This document shows positions 44,301 to 55,278 of a stretch of 64,000 nt of DNA, in pieces. Numbering within the stretch: position 1 is the first letter of the stretch; every line of letters begins with the position of its first letter. Source of the stretch: Euphorbia lathyris (taxonomy: Eukaryota > Streptophyta > Magnoliopsida > Malpighiales > Euphorbiaceae); NCBI RefSeq assembly GCF_963576675.1, contig NC_088913.1, forward strand, positions 77,251,001 to 77,315,000. The letters are read 5' to 3'. The notes beneath the pieces are model-generated. The model was not told where the DNA came from. It did not search any database and saw only the letters and a list, made by a program, of their open reading frames with translations. The translations under genes and the position numbers were made by a program.

Positions 44301-45437
44301 GGAATCTCCAAATACAACATTACCGCGAACGGATTCATAGAGCTCCACGAACATCTTCTTGTCACCACACATATGGTTACTTGCCGCATTGTCAAGATAC
44401 CATATATTATTTTCGCGATTTTCTTCACCTTCGTAGGTAAGTAACACAGTGCCAGTTACTTCCTCATCTTGAATATTATTGGCAGTCTCCTCTACCTCCT
44501 TAGGCGGACTCCAACATTCTACCGCGTAGTGACCATGCTTGGAGCAATTATAACACTGAATATTGGACTTGTCACGTCCTTCATTCGGTCTCCAGTTTCC
44601 TCTTCCTTGACCGCGTCCTCGGCCTTTTCCTCTGCCTCTAGTGAATTGAGTGCTTCTGTCATTGTTGTTGTTGTCGTTTTCATTTCTGCCTTGATTTCTT
44701 CCACGTCCTCGTCCTCTACCATTTCCTCCTCGACCTCTTCCGCGTCCTCTGCCGAAATGACTACTTTCGCCATTTTTAAACACAGTCTTCGTTGCTAAGA
44801 CTTGTTCTGCGGAATCTTCTTTTCGTTTCTCAAACCGCTCCTCACGTGCTTGTAATGACCCTACAACTTCATCAACGGACATTTCGTTGATGTCTCTGGA
44901 CTCCTCCATAGCCACCACTACGTAATCAAATTTTGGAAGTAGTGATCTCATAATTTTTTCAACAATTCTGGACTCTTCAATTTTTTCTCCATACTGCCGC
45001 ATCTGATTTACGACAGATTTTACTCGGGATGAGTAATCACTGATGGCCTCCGTCTCTTTCATCCTCATCGTCTCAAATTCTCCTCTCAGCATCTGCAAAC
45101 GAACCTTTTTAACTTTCTCCTCCCCTTGAAGAGAAACTCGTAAGATTTCCCACGCTTGTTTCGCGGTGGTAGCTTCGGCCACTTTCTCGAACATTAATTC
45201 ATCCAAACCTTGATGGATGAGAGTAAGCGCCTTTTGATCGCTTTTGCGATTTTTCTGCAGAGTATCTTTTTCTGCATGTGTCAACGTTGCCTCGTTGGTC
45301 GGGACTACGTAGCCTTTTTCGATAATATCCCAGACATCTTGACATCCGAGTAACGCCTTCATTCGAATACACCAACTTGAATAATTGGTTTTGGTGAGCT
45401 GAGGGTATTGATAAGGAAGTTTGAGACCATCTGACAT
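41334..45437 (-). pseudogene. copia gag-pol polyprotein, one frame with two TAG codons
   Basis: A single 1367-codon frame interrupted by TAG only at 43137-43139 (codon 767) and 41703-41705 (codon 1245). Both sit where the family has Trp (DEEVV*DWTGEK; AFT*SSKKQ). Order: Gag (LPYQYPQLTKTNYSSWCIRM), an Arg/Gly-rich stretch, CCHC knuckle CYNCSKHGHYAVEC, aspartic protease WYLDNAASNHM, GAG-pre-integrase WLWHLRYGHLNFGGL, integrase (HTDVCG, SDRGGEY, PQQNGVVERKN), RT (KWVFKAKKDANGEIVRHKAR, CLYVDDLIFTGNN), RNase H (STCEAEYVAATSC, DIFMKPLKHD). It is otherwise intact, so decay is recent. It would need readthrough or trans-complementation to move. Confidence 0.95.
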
Positions 45438-45512
45438 TTTTATAGGGTCTTTGAAACACTCAGTTTTGAGACAATAAAATTATTTTTGCGGAAGACTGAC
45501 TCTCGTAACGTG

Positions 45513-45524
45513 TCTCTGATACCA
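45513..45524 (-). other. primer binding site of the copia element
   Basis: Minus-strand TGGTATCAGAGA lies three bases inside the 5' LTR. It is complementary to the 3' end of initiator Met tRNA, the usual copia primer. Confidence 0.88.
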
Positions 45525-45527
45525 CTT

Positions 45528-45939
45528 TGATAGAGTTGAAGAACTAAAAACTGAAAATTGTCGAGGACTAAATATATAATTTTGAGGGACTAATTAGTTT
45601 ATAGGATACAAAATAAAGAGTCAAGGTACAAAATACATGGTATAAAAAACAACTAAGGACTTGGACTATATTTTTCGGATACACTACCTTCTCAAAAAAT
45701 GAGACCTCTTTATATAAGAAGTCTAATACATTATTTCTTGACAAATCCAAACATAACCCATACCAAACCCATACATAGACTTTGACATCCATATTTCACA
45801 CCCATATTTTGACTTTGAAAAACAACTATTTAATTCTTTCTTTTCACATGCTTTTGTTTTCTTTTTTATTTTTTTATTGTTATTATTTTTTTTAAATCAA
45901 AAATTAAGTTTATTACTTATTATTACTATTATTTTAACA
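45528..45939 (-). repeat. copia 5' LTR with promoter
   Basis: 412 bp. On the minus strand TTATATAAAGAGG near 45705-45717 is the likely TATA box driving transcription toward lower coordinates. Confidence 0.95.
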
Positions 45940-45944
45940 GAGCA

Positions 45945-48066
45945 TACCACATTTTTGTGGAAATTGAGAGTTTCTAGAGAAAGGAAAATAATTGTACAAT
46001 GATAAACTTGTTACACATCTTATTTATACATGCATAATGTGAATGTGGATGATCTAAAAGTGAAGTACAAATTAACTAAACAACCATATTTCTTTAATCC
46101 CCTGCATTGTTGTCCTAGCTAACTTTAGCTTGCCAGATCGGAACTTAACATGTTGCATTTCTGCTGAAGTATTTTAGCTCCCCGGGAACGGAAAGGCCGG
46201 ATCCACTACGGTCCTCTGCTGGATCTCCTGTGGGTGTGGCTGCTTTCATCATTTTGGTGCTTATTTTGGTCCAATTCCAGTATTCCTTTATTGATAGCTG
46301 GTTTTGATATCTATATATACTTCTTATCAGTAATGGATTCTGGATTCACTATTAGTCTGTCTTATGAAATTTTCCAGTACTTATAGTAATTAGTGGCTAC
46401 TCAAATCCCTTTGGATTCAGTCAAGTCCCTCTGAATTTGTCACTGGTTCTTGTGTTGGATTTATTTTGTCCTCATACATATTGATTATAGAGTCTAATCA
46501 TATATTGTAAACCACCCGCTGCCCATAAGTTCTGTTTCGTTACATGTTAATTTGGAAGGTCCCTACATTAGGAGAAACTTCTCTGTTGATTCAATATGAG
46601 TTTAAATGATCTCTGCAGCACTTGTCTTGTCTGACATCTTGCTGTAGCTAGTGCAGTTTGACATTTTGCTTGTTAATTGATTCCCTGATTTGATTATTTT
46701 TCTTGGGTTTTTTCAACAGTTATAAGATAAGGAAACATGAAATTGGTTTTGGACGTCTTAAGATATATCTCAAAAGATGATTTTAGAGTTCTTATTGCTG
46801 TTGAGATGGGAATGAACTCTTATTTTTGGTATTATTTTATCTCTTTATTTTGTTTATAATATCTTGATATCTGATAGACATTTAAGATATATTTGAGTTA
46901 TTATAACTTCAATAGGCATTGTGTTATTATAACTTCACATTCTGTTGATAATTTCATTCACCAAAAGTTAACTTTTAATTTGTACTAATTTACATTCTTG
47001 TGCTGTTACAACTTGCCATGGATATTTTTATAATTTTTGTGAAGAATTCTCTTTTCAAATGTATGTTTAATTTTTACATTCTTGTCCTGCTCCTCTTATT
47101 TCCGATTTTTCGTTTCCTTTTTTCATTTGTTTTCTTCTTCTAATCCCTTTTCATGTATAATTTCTTCTCTACAGATTCAGGGAGAACTTAATCGTTGTAC
47201 AAAAAGTGGATTGCTGGAGTTTGTTGATCTGTTTCTATTCAGTTTTCAGTTTCGATCAGATTCAGGACTAAAATCGTTGGAGTTTGTGGGTTAATACCTA
47301 TATGCAAGGTAAAGAGTTTCCTCTTGCGAATTTACTATATTGAAGCATGTATTGTAGTTGACTTTAAGCCATGTTCCTTAAAAATTGGTTATCAAATGCT
47401 GAGTCCGCTATTTTGAGACTGTCCCGTTGTTCATGCTCTGCTGTCTCCGCTATTCATGCTCTGATGTCCTGTTTTTGTTACTGTCCTGCTGTTTTTTTAA
47501 CTATGCTATGTATTTAATGCTTGTTGTTCGTACTGTGTTTCTTTAGATTTGAACTCCTTATTTCCAAGCTGGGTTGTCTTCATAAATCATGTTGTGTCAT
47601 AACTTTTATGTCTATTATTCCATACAGAATTTGTAGTTTACATTTGCCTATGATTATGAAAGTTGTTGCATGTCCTGTTTCCTAATATTGTGTCCTTTCG
47701 ATTCTTGGCTGCTGGCATAAAAAATCATTAACACATGTTCTGTCTCCTTGCTTGTGCATTTGTGCTATTTTAATTTTCAAATTAAATGGATGATACGAAC
47801 TTGTTTTATTGGAGTTGCAACGTGATTGTCATTTCGATTTGTTCTGTTTATTGTAGGAAACTTATGAACATCTTACCCAAGTTAAAATTGAACAGACAAT
47901 TGAGTAAATTGTTCACTCTATTGATGAATTAAGAGCGTTCTACCGGTATCCTAGAAATTTAAGATCATTGTCATTTAAAGTTCTGCTGATGAATCTAATT
48001 AGGTGTTAATACTGTAATTCTTGAGATAAGAACAACACTTGAGACTTATGCCTTAATGGCTTCAAT

Positions 48067-48069
<3 letters not shown>
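45945..48069. other. host sequence, no gene established
   Basis: Continues the pre-insertion sequence of 39676-40907. A pyrimidine tract and AG near 47165-47175, and an acceptor TTATTGTAG at 47849-47857 followed by ETYEHLTQVKIEQTIE then a stop, look exon-like. No complete gene model emerges. Confidence 0.3.

Positions 48070-48102
<33 letters not shown>
48070..48102. repeat. (AT)n microsatellite
   Basis: About 16 uninterrupted AT units. Confidence 0.95.
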
Positions 48103-48104
<2 letters not shown>

Positions 48105-48247
48105 ACTTAATCTTTGAATATTATTTATGAATGTATATTTTTCGTTTCATGAATTATTAATTAAATATGTTCAATTTATTGTGAAGTTTGCTTGTAATTG
48201 TAATTATAAATAATCTTAAATTTGATTGGTAATGTCATCTTCAATCA

Positions 48248-48353
48248 TTGTTGGGTTTGTTGGAACATGCATTACATAAACTAGGTATTGATCCATGGTT
48301 TGGTTATTTGGTGTCTGATGTATTTGATAAATTGGGTAGTAAGATGAGACCAG
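48248..48353 (+). CDS. possible exon of an unrecognised gene
   Basis: The frame LEHALHKLGIDPWFGYLVSD, then VFDKLGSKMRPG, has balanced protein-like composition and ends at a donor-like CCAG|GTGAGGG near 48353. Just beyond lies CACTA terminal sequence. It may be an exon, or a host fragment, beside the transposon. I do not recognise a family. Confidence 0.25.
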
Positions 48354-48449
48354 GTGAGGGTGAGGCTGGGGGATATAATGTGTGTCTGTGTGCATATATT
48401 GCTGCTGATCATACTGTCTGTATATATTAGTGCAGTCCGTAAGAAAATT

Positions 48450-48770
48450 TGATGAGAAAAAGTATCCAAAATTTTACCGACGGAAATTCTGTTGAAATTC
48501 GACGGTAACCGATATGTGGTGCATGGTGCTTCTTTGCCAGTTAGCAACCAGATTCGGTCGCAAAAACAAGTCACAGAATTTACAACCGCATTTTGCAGCC
48601 GACTATTCGGTTGCTAAATGAGCAACCGATAATGAAAATAACAGGTTGGTGATGTTACCAACACGCTACTTAGCGACCGAAGTGATTCGGTTGCTAAATG
48701 CTAGATTCCGGTTGCTAAACAACATTAGCGACCGAAAATTCGGTTGCTAACTCGCTGTTTTCTTGTAGTG
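48450..48770. mobile_element. CACTA element terminus
   Basis: An array of TTAGCGACCGAA / TTCGGTTGCTAA units in both orientations ends with TTTTCTTGTAGTG at 48758-48770, the inverse of the classic CACTACAAGAAAA terminus. The opposite end was not found. It is either a deleted element or a small non-autonomous one. Confidence 0.75.
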
Positions 48771-49056
48771 CAATGCAAACCAAAGCCAATCCAATCGAAC
48801 TTTATGGAGTATTCATGGGTTGGATAGATTATTTACTACCAATCCATGAATTCGTTGATTGATTGGATTTGATATTGGTTTTTATATCCAATAACCATTG
48901 GATTGGAAATAGGTTGATTCGCACATACCTTTAGCAAAAGTTGATGTACTAATGAATCCATTTCACCGACAAAATGATGAGGACATCTCCAACAAGGGTC
49001 CGAGAAAGATCGCCGACTGCCTCGATGCTAGCAAGACAGCCTAACGGAATGGGGGA

Positions 49057-49159
49057 GGAGCTGAAATTCCAGCTGACACGGCGTGTCAGCTGGACGAAGA
49101 ACCTTTTGTCCAATTTTAACAACTTGACATGCCGTGTCAAGTTGAATTTCAGCAGCTCC
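49057..49159. repeat. cruciform-type nested inverted repeat
   Basis: An outer stem GGAGCTGAAATT / AATTTCAGCAGCTCC encloses two hairpins: 49069-49093 (CCAGCTGACAC, loop GGC, GTGTCAGCTGG) and 49120-49144 (CAACTTGACA, loop TGCCG, TGTCAAGTTG). The outer dyad extends further with AACGGAAT / AATTCCGTT. It lies upstream of a retroelement leader and may be part of its U3. Confidence 0.85.
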
Positions 49160-49319
49160 GAATTCCGTTCCTTGTTATGCCTAATTTCCTTTTTGGTCCT
49201 TGTTTTTCTCCCTTTTGCCCCATTAAACAATGACCAACCCATCCTTATCCCTTATCTTTACCATTTTATCCTTTTAAGTATTATATATATATATTTAGTT
49301 ATAGGTTATTACCCTTTTA

Positions 49320-49574
49320 TGTAATTAACCAATTAGGTTTGGGATGTTATAAATACATATCTTTCTCTTTGTAATGTCATCTTTTATCAAATTAAAAATT
49401 ATACCTTCTTTGAAGCTTTGTGTTAAGGTTTTCAACCTTCAACCATGGGGGATTTCATTATTCCTACAGTTTAGTCCGTAAAAACCCAAGATTAACTCCT
49501 ACAAGTTTAGCTTGTGAAGAACTTCTTTGTTAGTTTAGGATTAAAATAACACGTTCCGAGACCGATCCATATCA
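49320..49574 (+). repeat. LTR-like promoter/leader of an unclassified LTR retroelement
   Basis: TATA-like GTTATAAATACAT (near 49349), a T-rich stretch, and an end in ATATCA directly before a primer-site sequence fit the R/U5 part of an LTR. The LTR start was not fixed; it may lie near 48976. No second LTR is in view. Confidence 0.5.
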
Positions 49575-49576
49575 TT

Positions 49577-49589
49577 TGGTATCAAAGCC
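49577..49589 (+). other. primer binding site (Met-tRNA type)
   Basis: TGGTATCAAAGCC differs in one base from the standard TGGTATCAGAGCC complement of initiator Met tRNA. It lies two bases after the LTR-like end and 34 bp before the ATG at 49623. Confidence 0.65.
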
Positions 49590-50400
49590 GATCGTTTTCC
49601 TAAACGGAGACTTCTTTCGACAATGATTACACCGAGTGAACTACAAGCCATCAAAGAGCGTGTTGAAGCCAAGACAAAGGAGATAGAGCTTGAGTATGTC
49701 GAGATGTTGAGAAAGACAAGAGAGAACTTGGAGCAAGAAGAGATGGAAAGACTCCAAAGGGGAACCCGAAATAGTAGAAGGCGACAACATCGAGCCCAAC
49801 AGAAAAAGGATGATGAAGCCATTATTTTGCATCCTCAAAGTTCAACCCAAATGTTTCCTCCATTATACAAGGAAGAGGTAAACCCAACATTTTCAAATTC
49901 TCATATGGATATTATGAGTGAATGTATTTCTAATGAGGAATTGAATGTTTGTGATGTGGGTTATGATGTTGAAGTGGATTTAAATTCTCATTTTGGGATA
50001 ATTGATAATTATGTTGTGAATGACAATGTGAATATGTGTGTGGATGAAGGAGTTTTTGTAGGTGAAGAAATTGTGAAAAACTATGTAGCAATTGATGCTC
50101 CCCAAATGTTTGATGAAATGCCTTTTAAGCATACATATGTATGCATGAAGACATTGATGATATTTGCCTTGAAGGTGGTTCGACCATGTCGGGTTGTATC
50201 ATGTCTTGTGAGTCGGGTGGCTTGGCACGTGAGTTAATTGGCTTGAACTATAGGGAGAAGCGGGAGGAAACGAGAGGTCATGAGAAAAGATGGATCGTGG
50301 ACGAAGAGGGAAATGAATTTGAATGCAATCATGACGAAGAAGAGTTAGAAGAGGAGATTGATGAAGATGAGAACCAATCCGAGAATGAGCTAGAAAGAAA

Positions 50401-51824
50401 CAATGTTTTAAAACCCAGACCGGACCGGCCGGTCGAACCGGTCGAACCGTGAACCAGTCCAGTATCCCGTCCGGTTTTACCTATACAGGTTTAAAGGTAT
50501 CAAACCACATCAAATCGGGGTTGAACCGCGAACCGGTGTTGAACCGGTGAACCGGATTAACCCCGGTTTTTTTACCATTTTTTGAATTTAAAAGATTAGT
50601 ATTACTGAAACAATTTAATTACTGAAATAAAAATTAAATTAAACAAATAAAGAAACTTAACAGCCTCTTTTCTTCTGCGCTGCGTTCTTCCACATTTCCC
50701 CCAAAAATCGTTGAACCCTAATTCTTCTTTTTCTTCTCCCACAGCCTCGTTTCTGCGCTGCGTTCTTCCATTTCTGCACTGCGTCCTAATTGTTGAACCT
50801 CGTGCGTTCCATGGTAGAATCTCTCAACTCAGCGATTCCATCAATCTGATCGCCCAGGCTCTTGTCGTCTATTAGAAGGTATGCGATTCAATTTTTTTTT
50901 TTGTTTTGCAATGAGTTGATCATATTCCATTTCTTTTATTCAGTTTAGGTAATTAGTTTTACATTTAAAGAAGTGAGTTTAGTTTGTTCTATGGGTTCAG
51001 TTTGTAAATCGGCAGATTATCTTCTTCTGGTTTGTTGTGTGATAGTAAATTGGTTTGAATATTGCAATGCAATGCCTGCTTCATTTTTTAAATTAAGTAA
51101 AATCAGAAAAATCATTATACTCACAAATTGAATAAGAACTTGTATGATCCTGTTGATTACGAGTCAATTGATAAGACCGAGTTTTGGACGGTGGAAGAAG
51201 TACAAGAAGGGGAACTTGACATTGATGAATTGGAGAATATGATTGAGGAATATCCAAGAGTTAGTGAAGAATCTTCCTCCGTTGCTATTGAAGGTTTGCT
51301 TTTAAAAATTTAATGCATTTCAAATCTTTTTTATTTATATACAAGTTACTAGTAAACCTTATTTTATTTTTATTTATTTAGAGAATGAAGAAGATGAGTT
51401 GGAGAAACCGGATGAGGACGATGAACTTATTGATGATGGTTTAAGAGGAATGAATGATGTTGATGATGAAGATTGGATGAAAGCAATGATTGGTGTTAAT
51501 TAATTTAATTTTAATCTTAAGTATTGTGTTAAACTATGAGTTTGATTTTAGATGTGTGAATTTTTAATTAATGTGTTAAATTAATGATTGGTTATTGATG
51601 TGTGAATTTTTAATCTTTAATTAGTATGTTAACTTAAGAACTGTTTATTTATAGGTATAAAAATTTTAATTTTATGTTCAATAAAACAGGATTTTATTAT
51701 ATATATATATATATATATATTTAGGTTATCCGGTTGAACCAGTCCGGTTGAATCGGTTGAACCTATTGAACCTTGAACCAGTTGTCTCACCGGTTCAACG
51801 TCCGGTCCGGTTTTCAAAACATTG
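50401..51824. mobile_element. hAT deletion derivative, 1424 bp, 8-bp TSD
   Basis: The terminal inverted repeat CAATGTTTT...AAAACATTG fits the hAT rule (YARNG at position 1-5) and is flanked by perfect 8-bp repeats GAAAGAAA (50393-50400, 51825-51832). Subterminal arrays of GGTTGAACC/CCGGTTCAACC occupy both ends. A GC-rich 5' UTR-like exon with donor AGAAG|GTATGC lies at about 50690-50880. The 3' part codes for the extreme C-terminus of a hAT transposase. The BED finger, catalytic core and dimerisation domain are deleted. Confidence 0.93.
51128..51503 (+). pseudogene. C-terminal tail of a hAT transposase, two exons
   Basis: Exon 1 (51128-about 51293) reads NKNLYDPVDYESIDKTEFWT and VEEVQEGELDIDELENMIEE. 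An intron with GTTTGC...TTTAG separates it from a second exon (from about 51382) of acidic sequence ending DDEDWMKAMIGVN and TAA at 51501-51503. YDPxxYxxID-TxFW followed by an acidic tail is typical of sequence after the dimerisation domain in plant hAT transposases (family knowledge). Without the upstream domains it has no activity. Confidence 0.75.
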
Positions 51825-51953
51825 GAAAGAAAGGAGGAACATGATTACTATGAAGGCGAATTCGAGGATGAGGTTGAAGAGAGAGAGAACGCTTCCGAAG
51901 ATGAATTACGTGAGGATGGTGAACTTTGTTATAGTAAAAACACCAAAATGTGA

Positions 51954-52720
51954 AAACACAAAAAGTGAAAAAAATGAAAAATATGAAAAACATTTTTAAT
52001 GTTAAAAACACAAAAATGTGAAAAATGCATTTATAACGTTTTTTCATATTTTTCTATCTTTGGAATTTTGTTTTTACGTTTTTTCTTGTTTTTCAAGTTT
52101 TCTTATTTTCGCGTTTGTTCATATTTTCATATTTTGCGTTTTGTCTCATTTTCATGTTATTCACGTTATTGTGTTTTTTTTTGCATTTTTTCATTTTGTC
52201 GCGTTTTCACATTTTATTTTTCTCTTTTTACCTTTTTTGTTTTATTCACGTTTGTGTATTTTCGCATTTGTTACTTTATCGTATTATTCACGTTTTTCAT
52301 GTTTTTCGAATTTTTTCATGTTTTGTATTTTTTACGTTTTCGCTTTTTGTTTTGTTTGTTCCGTTTTTCACGTATTCTCACGTTTTTGTGTTTTAGCATT
52401 TTTCACGTCATCGTGTTTTTTGTATTTCTTCAAATTTTTGTGTTTTTCGTACTTTTCACGTTTTTATATATTTCATGTTTTGTCTCTTTTTCGCGTTATT
52501 TCTGTTTTATGTTTTTTCGTGTGTTTTTTTTCGTTTCAGTGTTTTTCGCGTTTGTTCATGTTTTTCACGTTTTTTTAATATTCTCGTGTTTTGTCACGTT
52601 TCCATGTTCTTCACATTTTTTCGTATTTCATATTTTTCGTATTTCATTTGTTTCGTATTTTTACATTTTTTTAATATTTTCTCCATTTTTTCTCATTTTC
52701 ATGTTTTTTAATGATATAAA
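51954..52720. repeat. T-rich low-complexity tract of TTTTCACGTTTTTG-like units
   Basis: After a short A-rich start (AAAAACACAAAAATGTGAAA, to about 52025) the plus strand becomes about 60% T with degenerate units TTTTCAYGTTTTT, TTTTTCGTATTT, GTGTTTTTCGCGTTT. The A-rich start is complementary to the T-rich part. All three forward frames stay open for long stretches and give Phe/Ser/Leu-rich translations, an effect of the composition. Confidence 0.85.
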
Positions 52721-52739
52721 TTATAGATTCGTCAAAATT

Positions 52740-53639
52740 TATAGGATTTGAGAAATTGAATAGTGAGAAGATTGAGGATGTAATGGAGGGTAATTTTATA
52801 AATTACAAAAACACAATTTTTGAAATAGTTATTTCTTAAATTGAAGAATAACTATTCCATGAAAATAAGGAATAAGGAGTCCATGGATGGAACAACTATT
52901 CTATAAAAAAAAAAAAATTAAACTACAGGTCGGAATAACTAATCTATTCTCATTTTATTCCACGAACCAAACGAGCCTCACTTTCCTTAAAGATTGAAAA
53001 ACTGTAAAAGCTGCTTTTATGAAAAGCTATAATTTGTAATTTCAGGAGAAAATAGCTTTAGAGACTTATAAGAAAAGCTGAACTTTTGACCAAAACAACA
53101 CTAAACTAGCTTAAACTTACAGTTTTTATACATGGATGCTAAATCAGTTCTTCATCAATAAACCGTAGGCTCAATTTGTGCTTTATCCTACAATATTATA
53201 TCTACTAATTGCTTCGTTCTCATTCAATTGCTCCAAAAGTTTGATTTTTATTTGTTCTTTTATCAGTTAATAATTAATTAAATTTTATATGAGAGTTGAA
53301 CTTTCTAAAATACTAAAACCACTCCAGTTAACTTTAATTTTTGCATGAGTTTTTATACTTAAATTTTGAACCATTTTTATTAGGTCTTATTTGTGACAAT
53401 AAAATAACTATAAATAAATCTTGTAAAAAAATAACTATAAATAAATGTATTTTTTCAAAAAAGAAAAACGAATTCTAAAAAAATCACAATCTGGTTAAAA
53501 AAAACAAGATAAATAATTATAAAGTCTACAGGTTTTTACTTAATATACTAATAGGTTTATCATATTATTATAACGATCTTAAATTTTATATTAATCAACT
53601 CGCTAGTCTTTTGATTTAGTTTTCCATATGATAGTGTTT
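52740..53639. other. AT-rich spacer
   Basis: No gene. TTCCACGAACCAAACGAGCCTC near 52957 resembles the right end of a Tourist-like MITE. Confidence 0.35.
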
Positions 53640-54260
53640 GGCTCTTTCGTGGAAAAAATGCGGGCGTGCCAGAGAATTATAGTATTCTCGAACTATGGAA
53701 TAAAATTGAGTGCGCCTAAATAACTTCTAATTATCAAACGATTGAATGGAATAAAGAGACCGTAAAATTCCAAATATTCGATTATCAAAACGATACCGAC
53801 CTTACAGAAATGGTTGAACAACAAATAAAATAAAAATTGTACGGGCAAATAAATGGACATTGGATCTGGAAATTGAAACTAAAGAAACAATTGAGAATTG
53901 TAAAAGTGTTGAAGTCTAGAGATAAATTGCTAGAGTTTTTGCTTGTGTCTGTTGAGTTTTTGAGTTGTTGAATCGGGGTTGTTTCATCGTGATTCCTCCC
54001 TTTTATAGATGTTGGAGGTAACTTCCTGCTTCTTTCCACTAATCCACGTTCTCCACCACATTGAGTAACCGCTCCACTTTGATTCCACGATGAAATTGAC
54101 GCTTTCTAACTTTCCTGCATTCTAATTGGCTCACAAAAATATACATTAAAATATTAACTGGCCTTCTGATGTTCCTTTGATTTACCTTAGGTTCCCCTTG
54201 AGGTTCATCTTAGAAAACAGCTTTCCCCCGGTATTCACTATTGGAAAATCTATTTAGATG
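53640..54260 (-). repeat. possible LTR/promoter remnant
   Basis: On the minus strand CTATAAAAGGGAGG (near 53998-54012) is a strong TATA box followed by an A/C-rich leader of the kind seen in LTR R/U5 regions. A short frame (84 codons) has no recognised domain. No paired LTR was found. Confidence 0.35.
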
Positions 54261-54757
54261 TAAGTTGGGTCAATTAATATAGTAAAAATAATTAAAAGCT
54301 AAAAAAATTAATTATGGTGCAAACAGATATTGTTGAATTGGCTTTAATTATATAAATAAAACAAATTTATATTTTAGTTTTCAATTTAATCAAAATAGTT
54401 GAAATAAAACTTGCATATATACACCAAAATTTATATTTATGGACATTAATTATAAAACACATTCTATTATTTATTTTCTTAAATATTTTTTGTTTATATT
54501 TATTAACATAATATATTCAAACCAACCTTAAATATTATTACAAATTTTTATTAATTTTTTCAAAAAAATCATACATTTTTTAATAATTTCATTTACTAAA
54601 GTTAAAAAAAGTAACTTTTGAATTTTTTTATTTCATTAGTTTTTAATGTATAAATTTTAGGCTATTAAATTTTAGTTATATAAAAATTAATAAATTAGTT
54701 ATTTAATATTGGAGAGATTATAATTATATAGTAAAAAATATAAAATAGAAAGAAGTA
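54261..54757. other. very AT-rich spacer
   Basis: Over 80% A+T by eye, no features. Confidence 0.5.
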
Positions 54758-55278
54758 GGTGTAAAAATACGTTTTGGGTTTGGAGCAATTTTACCATAAC
54801 GTTCAAAATGGTGTAATTTTACCCTTAATGTTGGTAGCCAAAAGCAATTTTACCCCTAACATTGATAATTTGGATCGATTTTACCCCTATTATAAAACAC
54901 AAATATTTTTGTTCCTTATTCTGCACCAATTGCATATCAATTCGTTCTAAAAAAAGGATTTCATGTTTTTTATAATTTAATAATAGAATTGGAGATAAAT
55001 ATCTATAAATTCGGTTAATTTTTTGAATTTTTTTTATCCAATTCGTACAAAAGACATTTTATTTTTTTTATTTTTTTCACATCCATGACCGAGAAGACGG
55101 TTTGATGAATTATTTCTCAAAGTGACCCAATTTATCAACATTAGAAATAAAATTGTACCGTTTTAGACGTTAGGGTAAAATTGCTCTTGGCTTTCAACGT
55201 TAGAGGTAAAATCGCACCATTTAAACGTTAGGGGTAAAATTGCTCCTGACCCAAAAAGTTAGGAGGTATTTTTACACC
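54758..55278. mobile_element. MITE with long GGTGTAAAAATAC inverted repeats
   Basis: The termini GGTGTAAAAATACG... and ...GGTATTTTTACACC begin inverted repeats of about 180 bp containing several CAATTTTACCCCTAAC / GTTAGGGGTAAAATTG units. Same family as 22735-23790. A clear target duplication was not seen. It ends about 220 bp upstream of the intact F-box gene. Confidence 0.8.

Larger units (their letters stand above)
40908..45939 (-). mobile_element. nearly complete Ty1/copia retrotransposon, TSD GAGCA
   Basis: Both LTRs are present (40908-41320 and 45528-45939), with 5-bp target duplications GAGCA at 40903-40907 and 45940-45944. On the minus strand the order is 5' LTR, primer site, gag-pol frame, polypurine tract (TTTAAGGGAGCA next to 41320), 3' LTR. 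Termini are TGTTAAAA...TCA, with the distal base of the left LTR mutated (CGTTAG instead of TGTTAG on the plus strand). The LTRs differ at about ten positions by eye. The Gag and RT wording suggests a Tork/Tnt1-like lineage. Confidence 0.95.
49623..51953 (+). pseudogene. gag-like acidic ORF split by a hAT insertion
   Basis: The frame from ATG 49623 starts with a charged coiled-coil-like segment (ELQAIKERVEAKTKEIELEY, RENLEQEEMERLQRG). It shifts frame near 50140, continues in a second frame (EDIDDICLEGGSTMSG, then EEELEEEIDEDENQSENELE), is interrupted by the hAT at 50401-51824, and resumes (GEFEDEVEERENASEDELRE) to a TGA at about 51951-51953. Its place after an LTR-like leader and primer site suggests a retroelement gag or extra protein. 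No protease or RT follows, so the element is a deletion derivative. I do not recognise a domain. Confidence 0.6.

Noticed and set aside
44469..44798. Ser-rich plus-strand frame within the copia element
   Set aside because: It is antisense to the Arg/Gly-rich Gag region.
51999..52751. 250-codon Phe-rich frame resembling a multi-pass membrane protein
   Set aside because: Overlapping forward frames are all open and Phe-rich because of T-rich low-complexity DNA; composition explains it.
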